Below are positions 42,518 to 52,897 of a DNA stretch of 64,000 bases, in pieces; the first letter of the stretch is position 1; each line of letters begins with the position of its first letter. This DNA comes from CAYRFQ01 sp964423615. GTDB taxonomy: Bacteria; Planctomycetota; Planctomycetia; Gemmatales; Gemmataceae. Both the position numbers and the translations under genes were made by a program. Under the pieces are notes generated by a model. The model was given only the letters and a program-made list of their open reading frames with translations. It was not told the origin of the DNA and did not search any database. Location of the stretch: assembly GCA_964423615.1 (NCBI GenBank), contig CAYRFQ010000019.1:1-64000 (forward strand), given 5' to 3'.

Positions 42518-45500
42518 TTATGGCAGGTCAAGCATGTAGGCTGTCGTGTTCGCGTTGGCCGTGATGAGATGTTTTCCATCGCGCGTGAACGTCATATGTT
42601 GGACGAACCAACTGTCGTATTGTCGCAACACCCGGAATTCCCAGGTCCGCAACAACTCACCGGTTGCCGTGTCGAACAACTTGACGACGTTGTCCATTCC
42701 TGTCGTAGCGAACCTTTTGCCGTCGGGACTGACGGCTACATCAGTGATCTCTCCGTCGTGTACTTTCTCGAGAGTTTTCAGGGTTTTGCGGCCCTCAATT
42801 TGGCAGATCTTGACGTCGCCTTTGCTGCTGGACGAAATCAGTATCTTGCCATCAGGGGTGGGCACGAGGTCTCCGCATGGTGTTTCCTTCCAAAGGGTCC
42901 AATCATCTTTTGCCTTGGTATAGTTGACACCATTCCTCTTGTAGAGTCGGACGTTTCCTTTCTTACCTCCGATGACAACGAGGGAGGCTGTCCTGTCGGT
43001 GTCAATGGCACGAGTCCCCTCGTCGTTGGTTTGGGAGAGGTCGAGTCCGGTTTGCAGGTTGAATAGATGAAAACGGGAATACCGTTCGCTCAGAGCGTAG
43101 GAAACGAAGAGTTTGTCCTCGCCCGGAATGGCGCGGATGAACGGCACCGGATTCATGATCTTCCGGAAATTCATGAGGTGCCCTTCGACCTCCGGAAGTT
43201 GTTGGAACGTTTTCATGCTCCAACGAAGTAGTCGTCCTTCGGAGCGGTCAGGATTCACTGGGTCTCTTCCGGAAGAGACCAACGTTTTTCCGTCTCCCGT
43301 GAAGCTCAGGTTAATCACGGCACCCTTGTGGGCAAGCAAGGTCTTGCGTTCGGTTCCGGTCTTGAGGTCCCAAATTTTAATTGTCTTGTCTGTCGCTCCG
43401 GTAGCTAGGGTATTTCCATCGGGGGAAACCCGCACGACATTTACGCTTCCGGTGTGTTCGGCCTGGAAAGGAATTTCGCTGGTTGTAATTTCCCAAAGGC
43501 GAAGAGTTTGGTCGACCGAGGCCGAGATCATGAATGCGCCCTTCGGACCAAAGGCGAGCGACGTGATCCAATCCTGATGACCGCGAAAGTCTTGTTCAGG
43601 ATCTCGACGTGTGCCTTCGGGAAGCTTCCAAAGTTTGACGATGCGATCGCTTCCGGCAGAGGCTAGGTGACGACCGTCCGGGCGGAATGCGACGACGCTC
43701 ACCGGACCGTTATGCCCAGACAAGACAGTGGCTGGGTTATTCGGATTCGCTGTGTCCCAGACCTTGATGACACGGTCCATTCCGGATGAGGCGAGTTTCG
43801 AACCATCTTTGTTGTACGAAAGGCACGTGATTGGTTCCTTGTGGGCGGTCCAGACTCGATTGAGATCGCCAGATTTGACGTCCCAAGTGCGGATCATGCT
43901 ATCGACGTGGGACGACGCGATGGACTGGCCGTTGGGGTGGAATCGAACGCAAGAAGGTAATCCTCCGTTGATGTCGATCGTTTTAGTGGCCTTCCCCGAG
44001 GAGACGTCCCAAATTTTCAAAGATCGATCAATGCTGGCCGAGACAATGTATTTACCGTTCGGACTAAACTCGGCCGAAGTAATGCTCCCTTTGTGGCCTT
44101 CGAGGGTTTTCGTGGCCCGACCGGTTGCTGGATCCCACAGTTTCAGGGTGCTGTCTCCTGAAGCCGTAAGGATCAAGTCACCTGCCGGACTGAACTGGGC
44201 GACCGTCAACGGGGCGGTGTGTCCTTGGAGATTTGCAACAACTTGTTTGGTGGACACATCCCAAACCTTGGCCGTCCGATCAGCACTCGCAGAGACTGCA
44301 AGCCGGCCGTTGGGGCCTACATCGACTTTCCAAATGTTCCCCTTGTGGCCGGCAAACTCCCGAGATTGGGAGACAACGTCGAGGGGCCAACGTCGTGCGG
44401 TAAAGTCTTTCGAACCCGATGCCAGCTCCGTCCCGCTTGCGTTGAACACGAGGGAAGTTACACCGTCGTTGTGTCCCTTGAACGAGTTGAGGAACTCTCC
44501 CGAGTTCGCATTGTAGAGACGGATCACACCATCGGTGGAAGCGAGAAAAAGGATCTTTCCTTCCCAGTTGAACGCGCTCTGCCGATAACGGACGAAACTA
44601 TTCGGATTAGGGATCGTGAGAATTTCTGGGTTGGAACCCATCGGAAGCCCAGGAACGGCGACCTTGTATAACTTGACGCCACCAGAGTAGCACCGCGCCA
44701 TCGTCTTACCGCTCGGACTGAATGTTACATGATGACTGGCGCCTTGCAGGTCATTGCGAGACCAATAAGCCTGACGGATGGCATTTTCCGCTACATCGGG
44801 ATATTGCCATAGACTCAGGGTCCCGTCTCCGACCGCAGTAGCCAGGTACTTCCCTTTCGGACTGAAAGCGATCCATTCCACCATATTCTGGAACGACTTC
44901 ACCTCGCGTTTGAGCTGGCCGGTGCTGGTTTCATGGATACGCATGGCATTGTCTTGCCACCCGGAGAACACATACTTTCCATTGGGGCTGAACGTGACGC
45001 AGTTGACGTAGTTCCCCTCCCCTTTCATTTTGTGAATTGTTTTTCCAGTCTTGGCATCCCACAAGTGAACGAAGCCGTCGCCGCCAGCAGACGCCACGAG
45101 CTTACCTTCGGGGTGAAATGCGACAGCACGAACGGGGTCGTTGTGGCCTGCATAGCGGACGACTTCGTGACCGTTACCCATGTCCCAAAGTTTGACCGAA
45201 CGGTCCGTGCTTCCGGTTGCGAGATACTTGCCGTCGGGAGAGTAAGCGATGGCATCGACTGGAGCACTGTGTCGCAATCTCAGGTTGCCGAAAATACGTG
45301 TGACGTTTTTGGGAACTTCCGGGCCTTGGTAGGGTAACTGCCATCGTGCTTGCAGGAAGGCGTTGCGTGCCTGGAGTAACTTGCCATTGGTAAGGGCTTT
45401 TTCAGCGCGGGCAGCGATCTCCTCAGCGTTCTTCATGAGCTCAGGAACGAAACGTTTGCCTGCTCCGCTCTCGACGAGGTCGTTGTATTCCGCCTTATAC

Positions 45501-45655
45501 TTGGCCTGGAGTTGGGCCACCTCCTCCTTGGTGGGTAGGTTGGAGGTTTGTGCAGTCGCGATCGAGACATGGCCCACAGCCACAGCCAAGCACATCAAGA
45601 GTTGCTTAACGATTGGAGATTTTGGGCTTGGATAACGGTATGTGGAGTCGGACAT
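42518..45655 (-). CDS. Secreted WD40-repeat protein (about 20 blades)
   Basis: 1045 residues from ATG 45655; the longer frame begins with TTG 45676. An N-terminal hydrophobic segment (IVKQLLMCLAVAVGHVSIATA) acts as signal or anchor, followed by a coiled-coil region of about 80 residues. From about 120 to the end come some 20 WD-type units (VKLWDMGNGHEVV, AKVWDVSTKQVV, LKIWDVSSGKATK, IKIWDLKTGTERK), enough for about three seven-bladed propellers; some have Tyr, Phe or His in place of the W. Such proteins are abundant in planctomycetes and serve as platforms for complexes; the partner is unknown. Own terminator downstream. Confidence 0.88.
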   Translation of the reverse strand: MSDSTYRYPSPKSPIVKQLLMCLAVAVGHVSIATAQTSNLPTKEEVAQLQAKYKAEYNDLVESGAGKRFVPELMKNAEEIAARAEKALTNGKLLQARNAFLQARWQLPYQGPEVPKNVTRIFGNLRLRHSAPVDAIAYSPDGKYLATGSTDRSVKLWDMGNGHEVVRYAGHNDPVRAVAFHPEGKLVASAGGDGFVHLWDAKTGKTIHKMKGEGNYVNCVTFSPNGKYVFSGWQDNAMRIHETSTGQLKREVKSFQNMVEWIAFSPKGKYLATAVGDGTLSLWQYPDVAENAIRQAYWSRNDLQGASHHVTFSPSGKTMARCYSGGVKLYKVAVPGLPMGSNPEILTIPNPNSFVRYRQSAFNWEGKILFLASTDGVIRLYNANSGEFLNSFKGHNDGVTSLVFNASGTELASGSKDFTARRWPLDVVSQSREFAGHKGNIWKVDVGPNGRLAVSASADRTAKVWDVSTKQVVANLQGHTAPLTVAQFSPAGDLILTASGDSTLKLWDPATGRATKTLEGHKGSITSAEFSPNGKYIVSASIDRSLKIWDVSSGKATKTIDINGGLPSCVRFHPNGQSIASSHVDSMIRTWDVKSGDLNRVWTAHKEPITCLSYNKDGSKLASSGMDRVIKVWDTANPNNPATVLSGHNGPVSVVAFRPDGRHLASAGSDRIVKLWKLPEGTRRDPEQDFRGHQDWITSLAFGPKGAFMISASVDQTLRLWEITTSEIPFQAEHTGSVNVVRVSPDGNTLATGATDKTIKIWDLKTGTERKTLLAHKGAVINLSFTGDGKTLVSSGRDPVNPDRSEGRLLRWSMKTFQQLPEVEGHLMNFRKIMNPVPFIRAIPGEDKLFVSYALSERYSRFHLFNLQTGLDLSQTNDEGTRAIDTDRTASLVVIGGKKGNVRLYKRNGVNYTKAKDDWTLWKETPCGDLVPTPDGKILISSSSKGDVKICQIEGRKTLKTLEKVHDGEITDVAVSPDGKRFATTGMDNVVKLFDTATGELLRTWEFRVLRQYDSWFVQHMTFTRDGKHLITANANTTAYMLDLP

Positions 45656-45967
45656 TACAAATCTCTCTGTGGGCAAATGGCTTCTAACGCGAAGTTGGGG
45701 GGAGGCTGTTTAGGTAAGACACGTCTATTATTTTACCAAGATAAGGACGAACCAACAGCCGGTGTTTGACTTCGGTGACGACTCGAAGAGCTCTCTACGC
45801 TTGGGGCGAAGACCCAGAAGAGTCTAATTGCGGTGCTTGGGGTTATGACGCGATCGGAAAACCATATTGACACATACCCCGCGAGTTCGTACTGTCACCC
45901 CGCTGAAGGACACGAGAAATGGGGGCGGTTCGCATGATTTGCGGACGCGGCAGAACGGAGTTGAGCC

Positions 45968-47119
45968 ATGGCAGGAACACGGAACGTTCCTTTGTGCGAC
46001 GTCCAAGCTCAGTACGAAATGTTGGAGTCGCAAATTCGAGCTACAGTGGAAGAAGTTTTGGCCTCGGGTCGAGTGATTCTCGGTCCGAATGTCCAAGCGC
46101 TCGAAGAGGAAATCGCCCGCTATTGTCGGGCAGGTTATGGAGTAGGATGTGCGTCGGGTACCGATGCATTGTCCCTCGCACTGCATGCTCTGGGCGTGGG
46201 TGCTGGGGACGAAGTCATCCTTCCCACTTTCACTTTCTTTGCGACGGCAGGATCGGTGTGCCGGACAGGGGCCAAGCCCGTTTTCGTCGATATCGATCCG
46301 CTAACATACAACTTGGACCCGCAAGACGTCGAACGGAAAATCACGAAACAAACACGGGCGATCATCGCGGTCCATCTCTACGGGCAAGCCGCCGACATGG
46401 AACCGCTTTGGCGACTAGCCGAAGAACACCACATTGGGATTATTGAAGATGCCGCACAAGCTATCGGTGCGGAGTATCAGAATAAGAGAGCCGGGACTCT
46501 GGGAGCTCTCGCGTGCTACAGCTTCTATCCGAGCAAGAACTTAGGTTGTTGTGGCGATGGTGGTATGGTTGTCACGTCGGATCCCGAATGGGCTCAATAC
46601 ATGAAGGCTCTGCGCATCCATGGAATGGAGCCCAAGTATCATCACAAGTACCTTGGCTGGAACTCACGATTGGATGAGATTCAGGCAGCGATTGTGCGGG
46701 TGAAGCTCCCACACCTGGAAACGTGGACGGAAGGTCGACGAGTTGCTGCGCATCGTTACAACAATCTGATAGACGAGTACGGTGTCAACGGGTACTTGAC
46801 GAAGCCAGTGGTCTCAGAGCAGTGTCGTCACGTTTATAATCAATACGTCGTTCGGGTTGCGGATGGCCAGCGTGACGCGTTGGTGAAGCATCTAAAAGCG
46901 AACCAAATCGGATGCGAGATCTACTACCCGATCCCGCTCCATCTCCAACAATGTTTGGCGTACTTGGGATATCGAGAAGGGGATTTTCCCGTCAGCGAAG
47001 AAGCCAGCCACGAGGTTTTGGCCATGCCCATGTTCCCCGACCTGTCGGAGGAACAACAGCGGTATGTACTCGAGAAGTGCGTTGAGTTCTTTGGGATTGG
47101 GAAACGGGTTGCGGCATAA
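45968..47119 (+). CDS. DegT/DnrJ/EryC1-type PLP-dependent sugar aminotransferase
   Basis: 383 residues. It puts an amino group on a nucleotide-linked keto-sugar, for cell-surface polysaccharide or glycosylation. The pattern is complete: VGCASGTDALSLALHALGVG (PLP phosphate site), LPTFTFFATAGSV, IIEDAAQAIGAEY (Asp facing the pyridine N) and SFYPSKNLGCCGDGGMV with the Schiff-base Lys. GWNSRLDEIQAAI follows, as in the family. ATG 45968 is four bases after a gag; no strong ribosome site. It stands alone; there are no other sugar-nucleotide genes nearby, so its pathway is not known. Confidence 0.9.
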   Translation: MAGTRNVPLCDVQAQYEMLESQIRATVEEVLASGRVILGPNVQALEEEIARYCRAGYGVGCASGTDALSLALHALGVGAGDEVILPTFTFFATAGSVCRTGAKPVFVDIDPLTYNLDPQDVERKITKQTRAIIAVHLYGQAADMEPLWRLAEEHHIGIIEDAAQAIGAEYQNKRAGTLGALACYSFYPSKNLGCCGDGGMVVTSDPEWAQYMKALRIHGMEPKYHHKYLGWNSRLDEIQAAIVRVKLPHLETWTEGRRVAAHRYNNLIDEYGVNGYLTKPVVSEQCRHVYNQYVVRVADGQRDALVKHLKANQIGCEIYYPIPLHLQQCLAYLGYREGDFPVSEEASHEVLAMPMFPDLSEEQQRYVLEKCVEFFGIGKRVAA

Positions 47120-47181
47120 GTTTGATCCGTTCGCGGAGAGCGTGAGGTCGAGGTGGATGGATCAACTCCTCACCCTCGATC

Positions 47182-47207
47182 CCCTCTCCCCAAACTTGGG
47201 GAGAGGG
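47182..47207. repeat. REP-like perfect stem between convergent genes
   Basis: ccctctcccc-aaactt-ggggagaggg, a 10-bp perfect stem. With the flanking ctcaccctcgat it resembles the widespread REP-type sequences read as CCCTCTCCCC...GGGGAGAGGG(n)GGGTGAGG in many genomes. It lies 62 bp after the aminotransferase stop and 152 bp after xylA ends on the other strand; a role as bidirectional terminator is possible. Confidence 0.65.
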
Positions 47208-47359
47208 AAAAACGAGAAAATTGAGACTCGATATCTGGGATTCCCTGAGTTTGGAGCGGGAAGACATAAGAATCGTCCACTCTACCAGTTCGGAAAGACG
47301 AGTGACATGGGAACCAATCGCTCTCGAGACTTCGGGAAGAAGCACAGAACGTAGGTCAT

Positions 47360-48673
47360 TTAGCCGACATACCGATTGAAGATATTTTCCAACATCTCCT
47401 GACGTCCCGAGACATTTGGATCGGCGTCGCCTTTCTCGAGCATGTAGGCCTCGAGTTCCTCGAACTTCACTTCGTTGGCCTCTATCTTTTGGCCAATCCC
47501 TGAATCGTATGACGAGTAGCGATCCTTCACGAAATCGTGGAACACACCGTCTTTTCGAATCTTGGCTGCCATCTTCAAGCCCTGTGCGAACGCGTCCATG
47601 CCGCCGATGTGGGCATGGAAGAGATCGTCGGGATCGAAGCTCTCGCGGCGAACCTTGGCATCGAAGTTGACACCACCCGGTTCTAGACCACCTTGCTTCA
47701 AAATCACGAGCATACACTGGGTTGTTAGGTAAACGTCTGTTGGGAACTGGTCGGTGTCCCAACCGAGTAACAAGTCGCCGGTGTTGGCGTCGATTGAGCC
47801 GAGCAGGCCTTGCATCGAGGCGTATTCCAACTCGTGCATCATCGTATGACCTGCAAGCGTGGCGTGGTTCGTCTCGACGTTCAACTTGAAGTGATCGACC
47901 AAGTCGTAAGCGCGGAGGAAAGCAATGACGGCAGCACAGTCGTAGTCATATTGGTGTTTCGTGGGCTCCTTGGGCTTTGGCTCTATGAGGAATTGACCAT
48001 CGAAGCCGATCTTCATCTTGTAGTCGACGGCGAGGTGGAAGAACCGAGCGAGGTGATCCAACTCGCGTTTCATGTCGGTGTTGAAGAGGTTGGAGTAGCC
48101 TTCTCGACCTCCCCAAAAGACGTAGTTTTCGCCCCCGAGCTCTTTGGTAACTTCGAGGCACTTTTTGACTTGAGCCGCTGCGTAGGCGAAGACGTCGGCG
48201 TTGCAACTTGTCGCAGCACCGTGGACAAAGCGTGGGTTGCTGAACAAGTTTGCGGTTCCCCACAACAGTTTGACGCCCGTGCGTTGTTGTTCCTCTTTCA
48301 GGACGGCGGCGACTGTATCGAGATTTGCGTTCGTTTCCTTCAAGTTTGCGCCTTCGGGAGCCACGTCGCGATCGTGAAAACAGTAATAAGGGGCCCCGAG
48401 CTTTTCGAGGAACTCGAACATTACACGGACTCGCTTGGTCGCCATCTCGACCGAGTCAGTTCCGTCTTCCCACGGTCGTACAGCACAACCGGGACCGAAT
48501 GGATCGTTACCAGTCCCTCGCATCGTGTGCCAGTAGCAGACGGCGAAACGCAAATGTTCCTTCATCGACTTGCCTTCGACCATTTCGTCGGCGTTGTAGT
48601 GTCGGAAGCTCAATGGATTTGTCGATTCGGGACCTTCGTATTGGATCTTGTTGACGTTTTCGAAGAATGCCAT
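47360..48673 (-). CDS. xylA: Xylose isomerase
   Basis: Converts D-xylose to D-xylulose (and glucose to fructose) in the cytoplasm. 437 residues, the class II length. Metal and active-site segments: YYCFHDRDVAPEG (catalytic His), VFWGGREGYSNLFNTD, KIGFDGQFLIEPKPKEPTKH, KLNVETNHATLAGHTMMHEL and GSIDANTGDLLLGWDTDQF. The N terminus MAFFENVNKIQYEG with ATG 48673 is that of the family. No xylB, xylose transporter or regulator is nearby, so the gene may be constitutive or distant from its partners. Confidence 0.95.
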   Translation of the reverse strand: MAFFENVNKIQYEGPESTNPLSFRHYNADEMVEGKSMKEHLRFAVCYWHTMRGTGNDPFGPGCAVRPWEDGTDSVEMATKRVRVMFEFLEKLGAPYYCFHDRDVAPEGANLKETNANLDTVAAVLKEEQQRTGVKLLWGTANLFSNPRFVHGAATSCNADVFAYAAAQVKKCLEVTKELGGENYVFWGGREGYSNLFNTDMKRELDHLARFFHLAVDYKMKIGFDGQFLIEPKPKEPTKHQYDYDCAAVIAFLRAYDLVDHFKLNVETNHATLAGHTMMHELEYASMQGLLGSIDANTGDLLLGWDTDQFPTDVYLTTQCMLVILKQGGLEPGGVNFDAKVRRESFDPDDLFHAHIGGMDAFAQGLKMAAKIRKDGVFHDFVKDRYSSYDSGIGQKIEANEVKFEELEAYMLEKGDADPNVSGRQEMLENIFNRYVG

Positions 48674-49076
48674 TTCTCACCTACTTTCGGGACGTTCTCA
48701 AGGGTGTGTGTCATTTCGGATCACGATACGAAGAAAAGGGACGTTTGTCATTTGTTATTTGGGGAAAGAAATCGGAGATGAGGAATGGGTGGAAAGTCAA
48801 GCGAACGACCTCAATTTTCTCTCGGGACCCACCAGCGATGGTTCAGCCCTGTATTCCAAGTCGCGGATCGTCAATTCCATGCGTCGAGGATGGTCACCCG
48901 GAATCGTCGCCAACTCACACTGGACCTAGCTGAACACGGCACGTTCAAGGTTGCCGTGTTCTTCTAGTCAGTCGGGGCGGACCAAACGCAGTTCAGCGGC
49001 GGCGGGGTTGTTCAGTATGGCGTTGTAAAGTGACTTGTGGTCGGTCATGCCAGCGATTCCTATCGGGTCCTTTTCA
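48674..49076. other. Gap between xylA and leuS
   Basis: 403 bp without a gene. A stem gaacacggca...tgccgtgttc is at about 48932-48961, perfect over 10 bp, downstream of leuS when read on the minus strand; a poor T run follows on the plus strand. It probably ends leuS transcripts. The xylA promoter should also be here. Confidence 0.45.
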
Positions 49077-51827
49077 CTATCCCGCCACCACGATGTTCAC
49101 CAGCTTCTTGGGCACGACGATGACCTTCTTGATCTGCTTGCCATCGATGAGGGCGATGATCTTTTCGTCAGCCATCGCGGTTTCTTCGAGGGCTTGTTTG
49201 TCGATGTCGGAAGAAACCTGGAGTTTGCCCCGGAGTTTGCCGTTGATTTGGACAGGAATTTCGATTTCGTCTTCCTTGGTCAATTCCTCATCGAACTCCG
49301 GCCACTTCTCGTAGGCCAACGTTTCGTTGTGGCCCAACACGTTCCAAAGTTCTTCGGCCAGGTGCGGAGCAAATGGGGCCAGCAACAACATGAACGTCTC
49401 CAAGACCGACTTCGAGCGAACCTTTTCCTTTCCGAGGTGGTTGGAAAACTCCATCATCGCCGAGATGGCGGTGTTGAACCTCATCCCGTCGAGGTCACCG
49501 GTGACTTTCTTGATCGTCTGGTGCATCTTCCGGACTGTGTCCTTCGATGGCTCGACGTTCTGCACGACATCGGACAACTTGGTTTCCTCGTCTCGGTCGT
49601 CGATCACCAAACGCCAAACACGATTCAAGAAACGATAGACCCCCTCGACGCCACTCATGCTCCAGGGTTTCGTTGCTTCGAGCGGTCCCATGAACATCTC
49701 ATAGAGCCGCAAGCTGTCGGCGCCGTACTTTTCGACGACATCGTCGGGATTGATGACGTTTCCACGACTCTTGGACATTTTGTAGGCGCGGGCATCGACT
49801 CGGATGTTTGGGGCTTCCTTGAGTACGAAGAATTCCCCTTTTTTCTCGAGTTGGTCTTCGTTGAGTTTGACTTTTTCGAACTCGTCGACCTCTTTGTCCT
49901 TGATGTCTTTGGCGGATACGAATCTATCGGCTTTCTTGAAACCGGTATATTCCATTTCGCCCAAAATCATTCCCTGGTTGACCAACCTCTGGAACGGTTC
50001 GGCAGTATGCACGCGTTCTCGGTCGAACAACACCTTGTGCCAGAATCTAGCGTAGAGCAAGTGCAGCACGGCATGTTCGGCACCACCGACGTAGAGGTCG
50101 ACGGGCATCCAGTATTTTTCCTTTTCTGGATCGCAGAAGACCTTGTCGTTGTTGGGATCGATGTATCGGAGGTAGTACCAGCACGAACCCGCCCATTGTG
50201 GCATGGTGTTCGTCTCGCGGAGGTATTTCTTGCCGTTGATTTCGACTTCACACCATTCGGTAGCCTTGCCCAACAACGGCTCGGGCTTACCCGATGGTTT
50301 GTAGTCGTCGACTTCAGGTAAGAGCAACGGCAACGTTTCCAACGAAACGGCTTCGTTCGCACCGGTGCGGTTGCCTTCGGCATCGACTTCGTGGAGGATC
50401 GGGAATGGCTCGCCCCAATACCGTTGTCGGCTGAAGAGCCAGTCTCGCAACTTGTAGTTGATGCGTCGCGTACCAATCCCCTGCTCTTGCAACCAATCAG
50501 TGATCTTGGACTTGAATTCGGCGGTGGGTAATCCGTCGAACTTACCGGAGTTGATCGCTTCGCCGTGGTCGGTGTAGGCTTCCTTCAAGTCGTCGATGGT
50601 GCTTCCCGTCTCTTTTAGCCACGTTTCAGTTGGTTTAACGACTGTCATGATCGGCAAGTCAAAAGCCTTAGCGAATTCGAAGTCGCGTTCGTCGTGACCG
50701 GGCACCGCCATGATCGCTCCGGTCCCGTAGGTCGCCAGAACATAGTCGGCGATCCAGATGGGTACGTTTTCGTCGTTAACGGGATTGATCGCGTACGCCC
50801 CTGTGAAGACCCCGGTCTTGGTCTTGGCCAACTCGGTCCGTTCGAGGTCGCTCTTGCGAGACGCTTGCTCTTGGTATTCCTTGACCGCCACTTTCTGGTC
50901 GTCGGTCGTGATGTCCACGACGAAGGGATGCTCAGGAGCCAACACCATATAGGTGGCGCCGAACAACGTGTCGGGTCGAGTCGTGAAGACGCGGATCGTT
51001 TGTTCGCCAGTGGCCAACCGAAAATCGACCTCGGCTCCCTCGCTACGTCCGATCCAGTTGCGTTGCATTTCCTTGATGGGATCGGGCCAATCGACGAGTT
51101 CCAAGTCATCGAGTAACCGCTCGGCGTAATCGGTGATTCGCAACATCCACTGGAGCAATGGCATCCGAACGACAGGGTGTCCCCCGCGTTCGGATTTCCC
51201 GTCGATGACCTCTTCGTTGGCCAACACCGTGCCCAAGGCCTCGCACCAGTTGACTGGAACTTCCCCGAGGTAGGCCAAACGCTTTCCGTCGCGATATTCG
51301 CGGATCGCGGCTTCTCCCTTGGCCTTGACGTCATCCGGGATTGACAGTTCCGAGATGGGGCGGCCTTTGTTGGCTTCGAAGTCGTACCACGTGTCGTAGA
51401 GCTGCAAGAAAATCCACTGGGTCCACTTGAAGTAGCCCGGATCGGTCGTGTTGACTTCGCGATCCCAATCGTAGCTGAATCCCAGCATCTTAATTTGTCG
51501 CCGGAAGTTGTTGATGTTCTTCTCGGTCGTGATGCGTGGGTGTGTTCCGGTATTGATGGCGTATTGCTCGGCTGGCAAACCGAAGGCATCCCATCCCATC
51601 GGATGCAAGACGTTGAAACCACGCATCCGCTTATATCGGGCGAGGATGTCCGTTGCCGTGTACCCTTCCGGGTGGCCGACGTGCAGGCCCGATCCACTAG
51701 GATACGGGAACATGTCGAGGATGTAATATTTCGGCTTGTCGGACAAATCCGGCGTGCGAAAGGTTTTGTTTTCTTCCCAGTGCTGCTGCCATCGGGGTTC
51801 GATAGCTTTGGGATTGAATTGAGGCAT
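49077..51827 (-). CDS. leuS: Leucine--tRNA ligase
   Basis: Class I synthetase, 916 residues from ATG 51827. The HIGH motif appears as PYPSGSGLHVGHPEGY and KMSKS as YKMSKSRGNVINPDDV. The CP1 editing domain is present (TTRPDTLFGATYMVLAPEHP, with AVPGHDERDFEFAKAF), as is the C-terminal anticodon domain with the final strand KVIVVPKKLVNIVVA. An earlier frame adds 22 residues without family counterpart. The DinB-like gene lies 33 bp upstream on the same strand, so both may be transcribed together. Confidence 0.95.
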   Translation of the reverse strand: MPQFNPKAIEPRWQQHWEENKTFRTPDLSDKPKYYILDMFPYPSGSGLHVGHPEGYTATDILARYKRMRGFNVLHPMGWDAFGLPAEQYAINTGTHPRITTEKNINNFRRQIKMLGFSYDWDREVNTTDPGYFKWTQWIFLQLYDTWYDFEANKGRPISELSIPDDVKAKGEAAIREYRDGKRLAYLGEVPVNWCEALGTVLANEEVIDGKSERGGHPVVRMPLLQWMLRITDYAERLLDDLELVDWPDPIKEMQRNWIGRSEGAEVDFRLATGEQTIRVFTTRPDTLFGATYMVLAPEHPFVVDITTDDQKVAVKEYQEQASRKSDLERTELAKTKTGVFTGAYAINPVNDENVPIWIADYVLATYGTGAIMAVPGHDERDFEFAKAFDLPIMTVVKPTETWLKETGSTIDDLKEAYTDHGEAINSGKFDGLPTAEFKSKITDWLQEQGIGTRRINYKLRDWLFSRQRYWGEPFPILHEVDAEGNRTGANEAVSLETLPLLLPEVDDYKPSGKPEPLLGKATEWCEVEINGKKYLRETNTMPQWAGSCWYYLRYIDPNNDKVFCDPEKEKYWMPVDLYVGGAEHAVLHLLYARFWHKVLFDRERVHTAEPFQRLVNQGMILGEMEYTGFKKADRFVSAKDIKDKEVDEFEKVKLNEDQLEKKGEFFVLKEAPNIRVDARAYKMSKSRGNVINPDDVVEKYGADSLRLYEMFMGPLEATKPWSMSGVEGVYRFLNRVWRLVIDDRDEETKLSDVVQNVEPSKDTVRKMHQTIKKVTGDLDGMRFNTAISAMMEFSNHLGKEKVRSKSVLETFMLLLAPFAPHLAEELWNVLGHNETLAYEKWPEFDEELTKEDEIEIPVQINGKLRGKLQVSSDIDKQALEETAMADEKIIALIDGKQIKKVIVVPKKLVNIVVAG

Positions 51828-51859
51828 GGTGGTATATCTCCGATGGGCTGATGCATTCG

Positions 51860-52348
51860 TTAAGCGGGTGGCAACCCCATTTGACGCCGCCACGCCGACA
51901 GTTGTCCGGAATGAATTCCTGGGTGCGAAGTAAGCAGATGAGATACCAGATCTCCTACGGTTGGACAGAAGTCCTGGAGCACTCCAATCTGGAGTGGGTG
52001 CGGTTGTCTCATGGCCTCTTCGTTCGCGGATTTGGCGAGTTCTGTGACCATATGATGGCCGGCCTCGATTGCCGCGACCAATTCGGCTTTTGTAGGTCGT
52101 GGCTGTTGATCAGACACTGGTTTGGACTTGGGACCGTATTGCTCGATCCATTCCTTGGGACATCGTGAACCTCCGCCCAACATTTGGGCTGCGAAGTCCG
52201 TTGAAATCGCCAAATGCCCCAAAATCCATAGAGGAGTGTTGATGCCCGGTGAAGGCTGTTTGGCGATTTGCTCGTCATCGAGGTCAGCGACGAGACGCTG
52301 TAAGTAATCCAACATCAAGGCGTATATTTTGAGTTCTCGCTCGAACAT
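51860..52348 (-). CDS. DinB-like protein (first copy)
   Basis: 162 residues from ATG 52348, which has a good ribosome site (agagga). It shows the four-helix DinB/YfiT pattern: an N-terminal helix ending in DEQIAKQPSPG, then NTPLWILGHLAIST with the first His of the metal site, and near the end HPGIHSGQLSAWRRQMGL with further His residues. These small proteins bind a divalent metal; some are thiol S-transferases (bacillithiol/mycothiol types), most have no known role. It is the first gene of a short unit with leuS. A second member lies at 57462-57944. Confidence 0.75.
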   Translation of the reverse strand: MFERELKIYALMLDYLQRLVADLDDEQIAKQPSPGINTPLWILGHLAISTDFAAQMLGGGSRCPKEWIEQYGPKSKPVSDQQPRPTKAELVAAIEAGHHMVTELAKSANEEAMRQPHPLQIGVLQDFCPTVGDLVSHLLTSHPGIHSGQLSAWRRQMGLPPA

Positions 52349-52897
52349 CTCTTTTCCTCTTAGTGTGGTCTTTGGGCTCCACGACTGATCCCCGTTAGTT
52401 TTACGGGACTCTGCATGCAAAACCAGTAAGAGATGCAACGATGATGTCAAGAACCGAAGATCTCACCTGGGTAATTTGAGGTAAAGTCTGATCGTAGGTC
52501 GGAGAAGGAGAATGGAAAGAAATCCCAATAACATTTGGGCATAGTGGTGTTGGAAGGAAGTCATGCATTTTTCGATGTTGATCATTCGCATCACTCAGTT
52601 GTCTTAATTATCTTTCTTTAGTCTTGATCCAATTATCTACTTTTTTCGACACAGCTCGGGAGGCAGAGGAAACAAAAAAAGTGAAATTATTTGTTGAGGT
52701 TCTGCTTCAGTTCCAACATGACAGGGAACGTGAGTCAGGAACTGGCGGTTTTCCACCAAACGAAGGGGGAAATTTCCGAAGGAGGGCGTGTTCCGGATCC
52801 GATATGGAATTTGGATTGGTGGAATAATCGATACAAGCTGAAAAACTATCAGAATTTACCTCTGTCGTGTTTTGGTCCTTCGTTCGAGGAATGTTCA
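52349..52897. other. Gap between divergent genes
   Basis: 549 bp with no supported gene; the open frame from 52691 into the porin gene has no signal peptide or family match before ATG 52898. It should contain the promoters of the DinB-like gene and of the porin gene. Confidence 0.35.

Noticed and set aside
48932..48961. gaacacggca...tgccgtgttc stem as a CRISPR or REP repeat
   Set aside because: Only one copy, no spacing pattern; more simply a leuS terminator.
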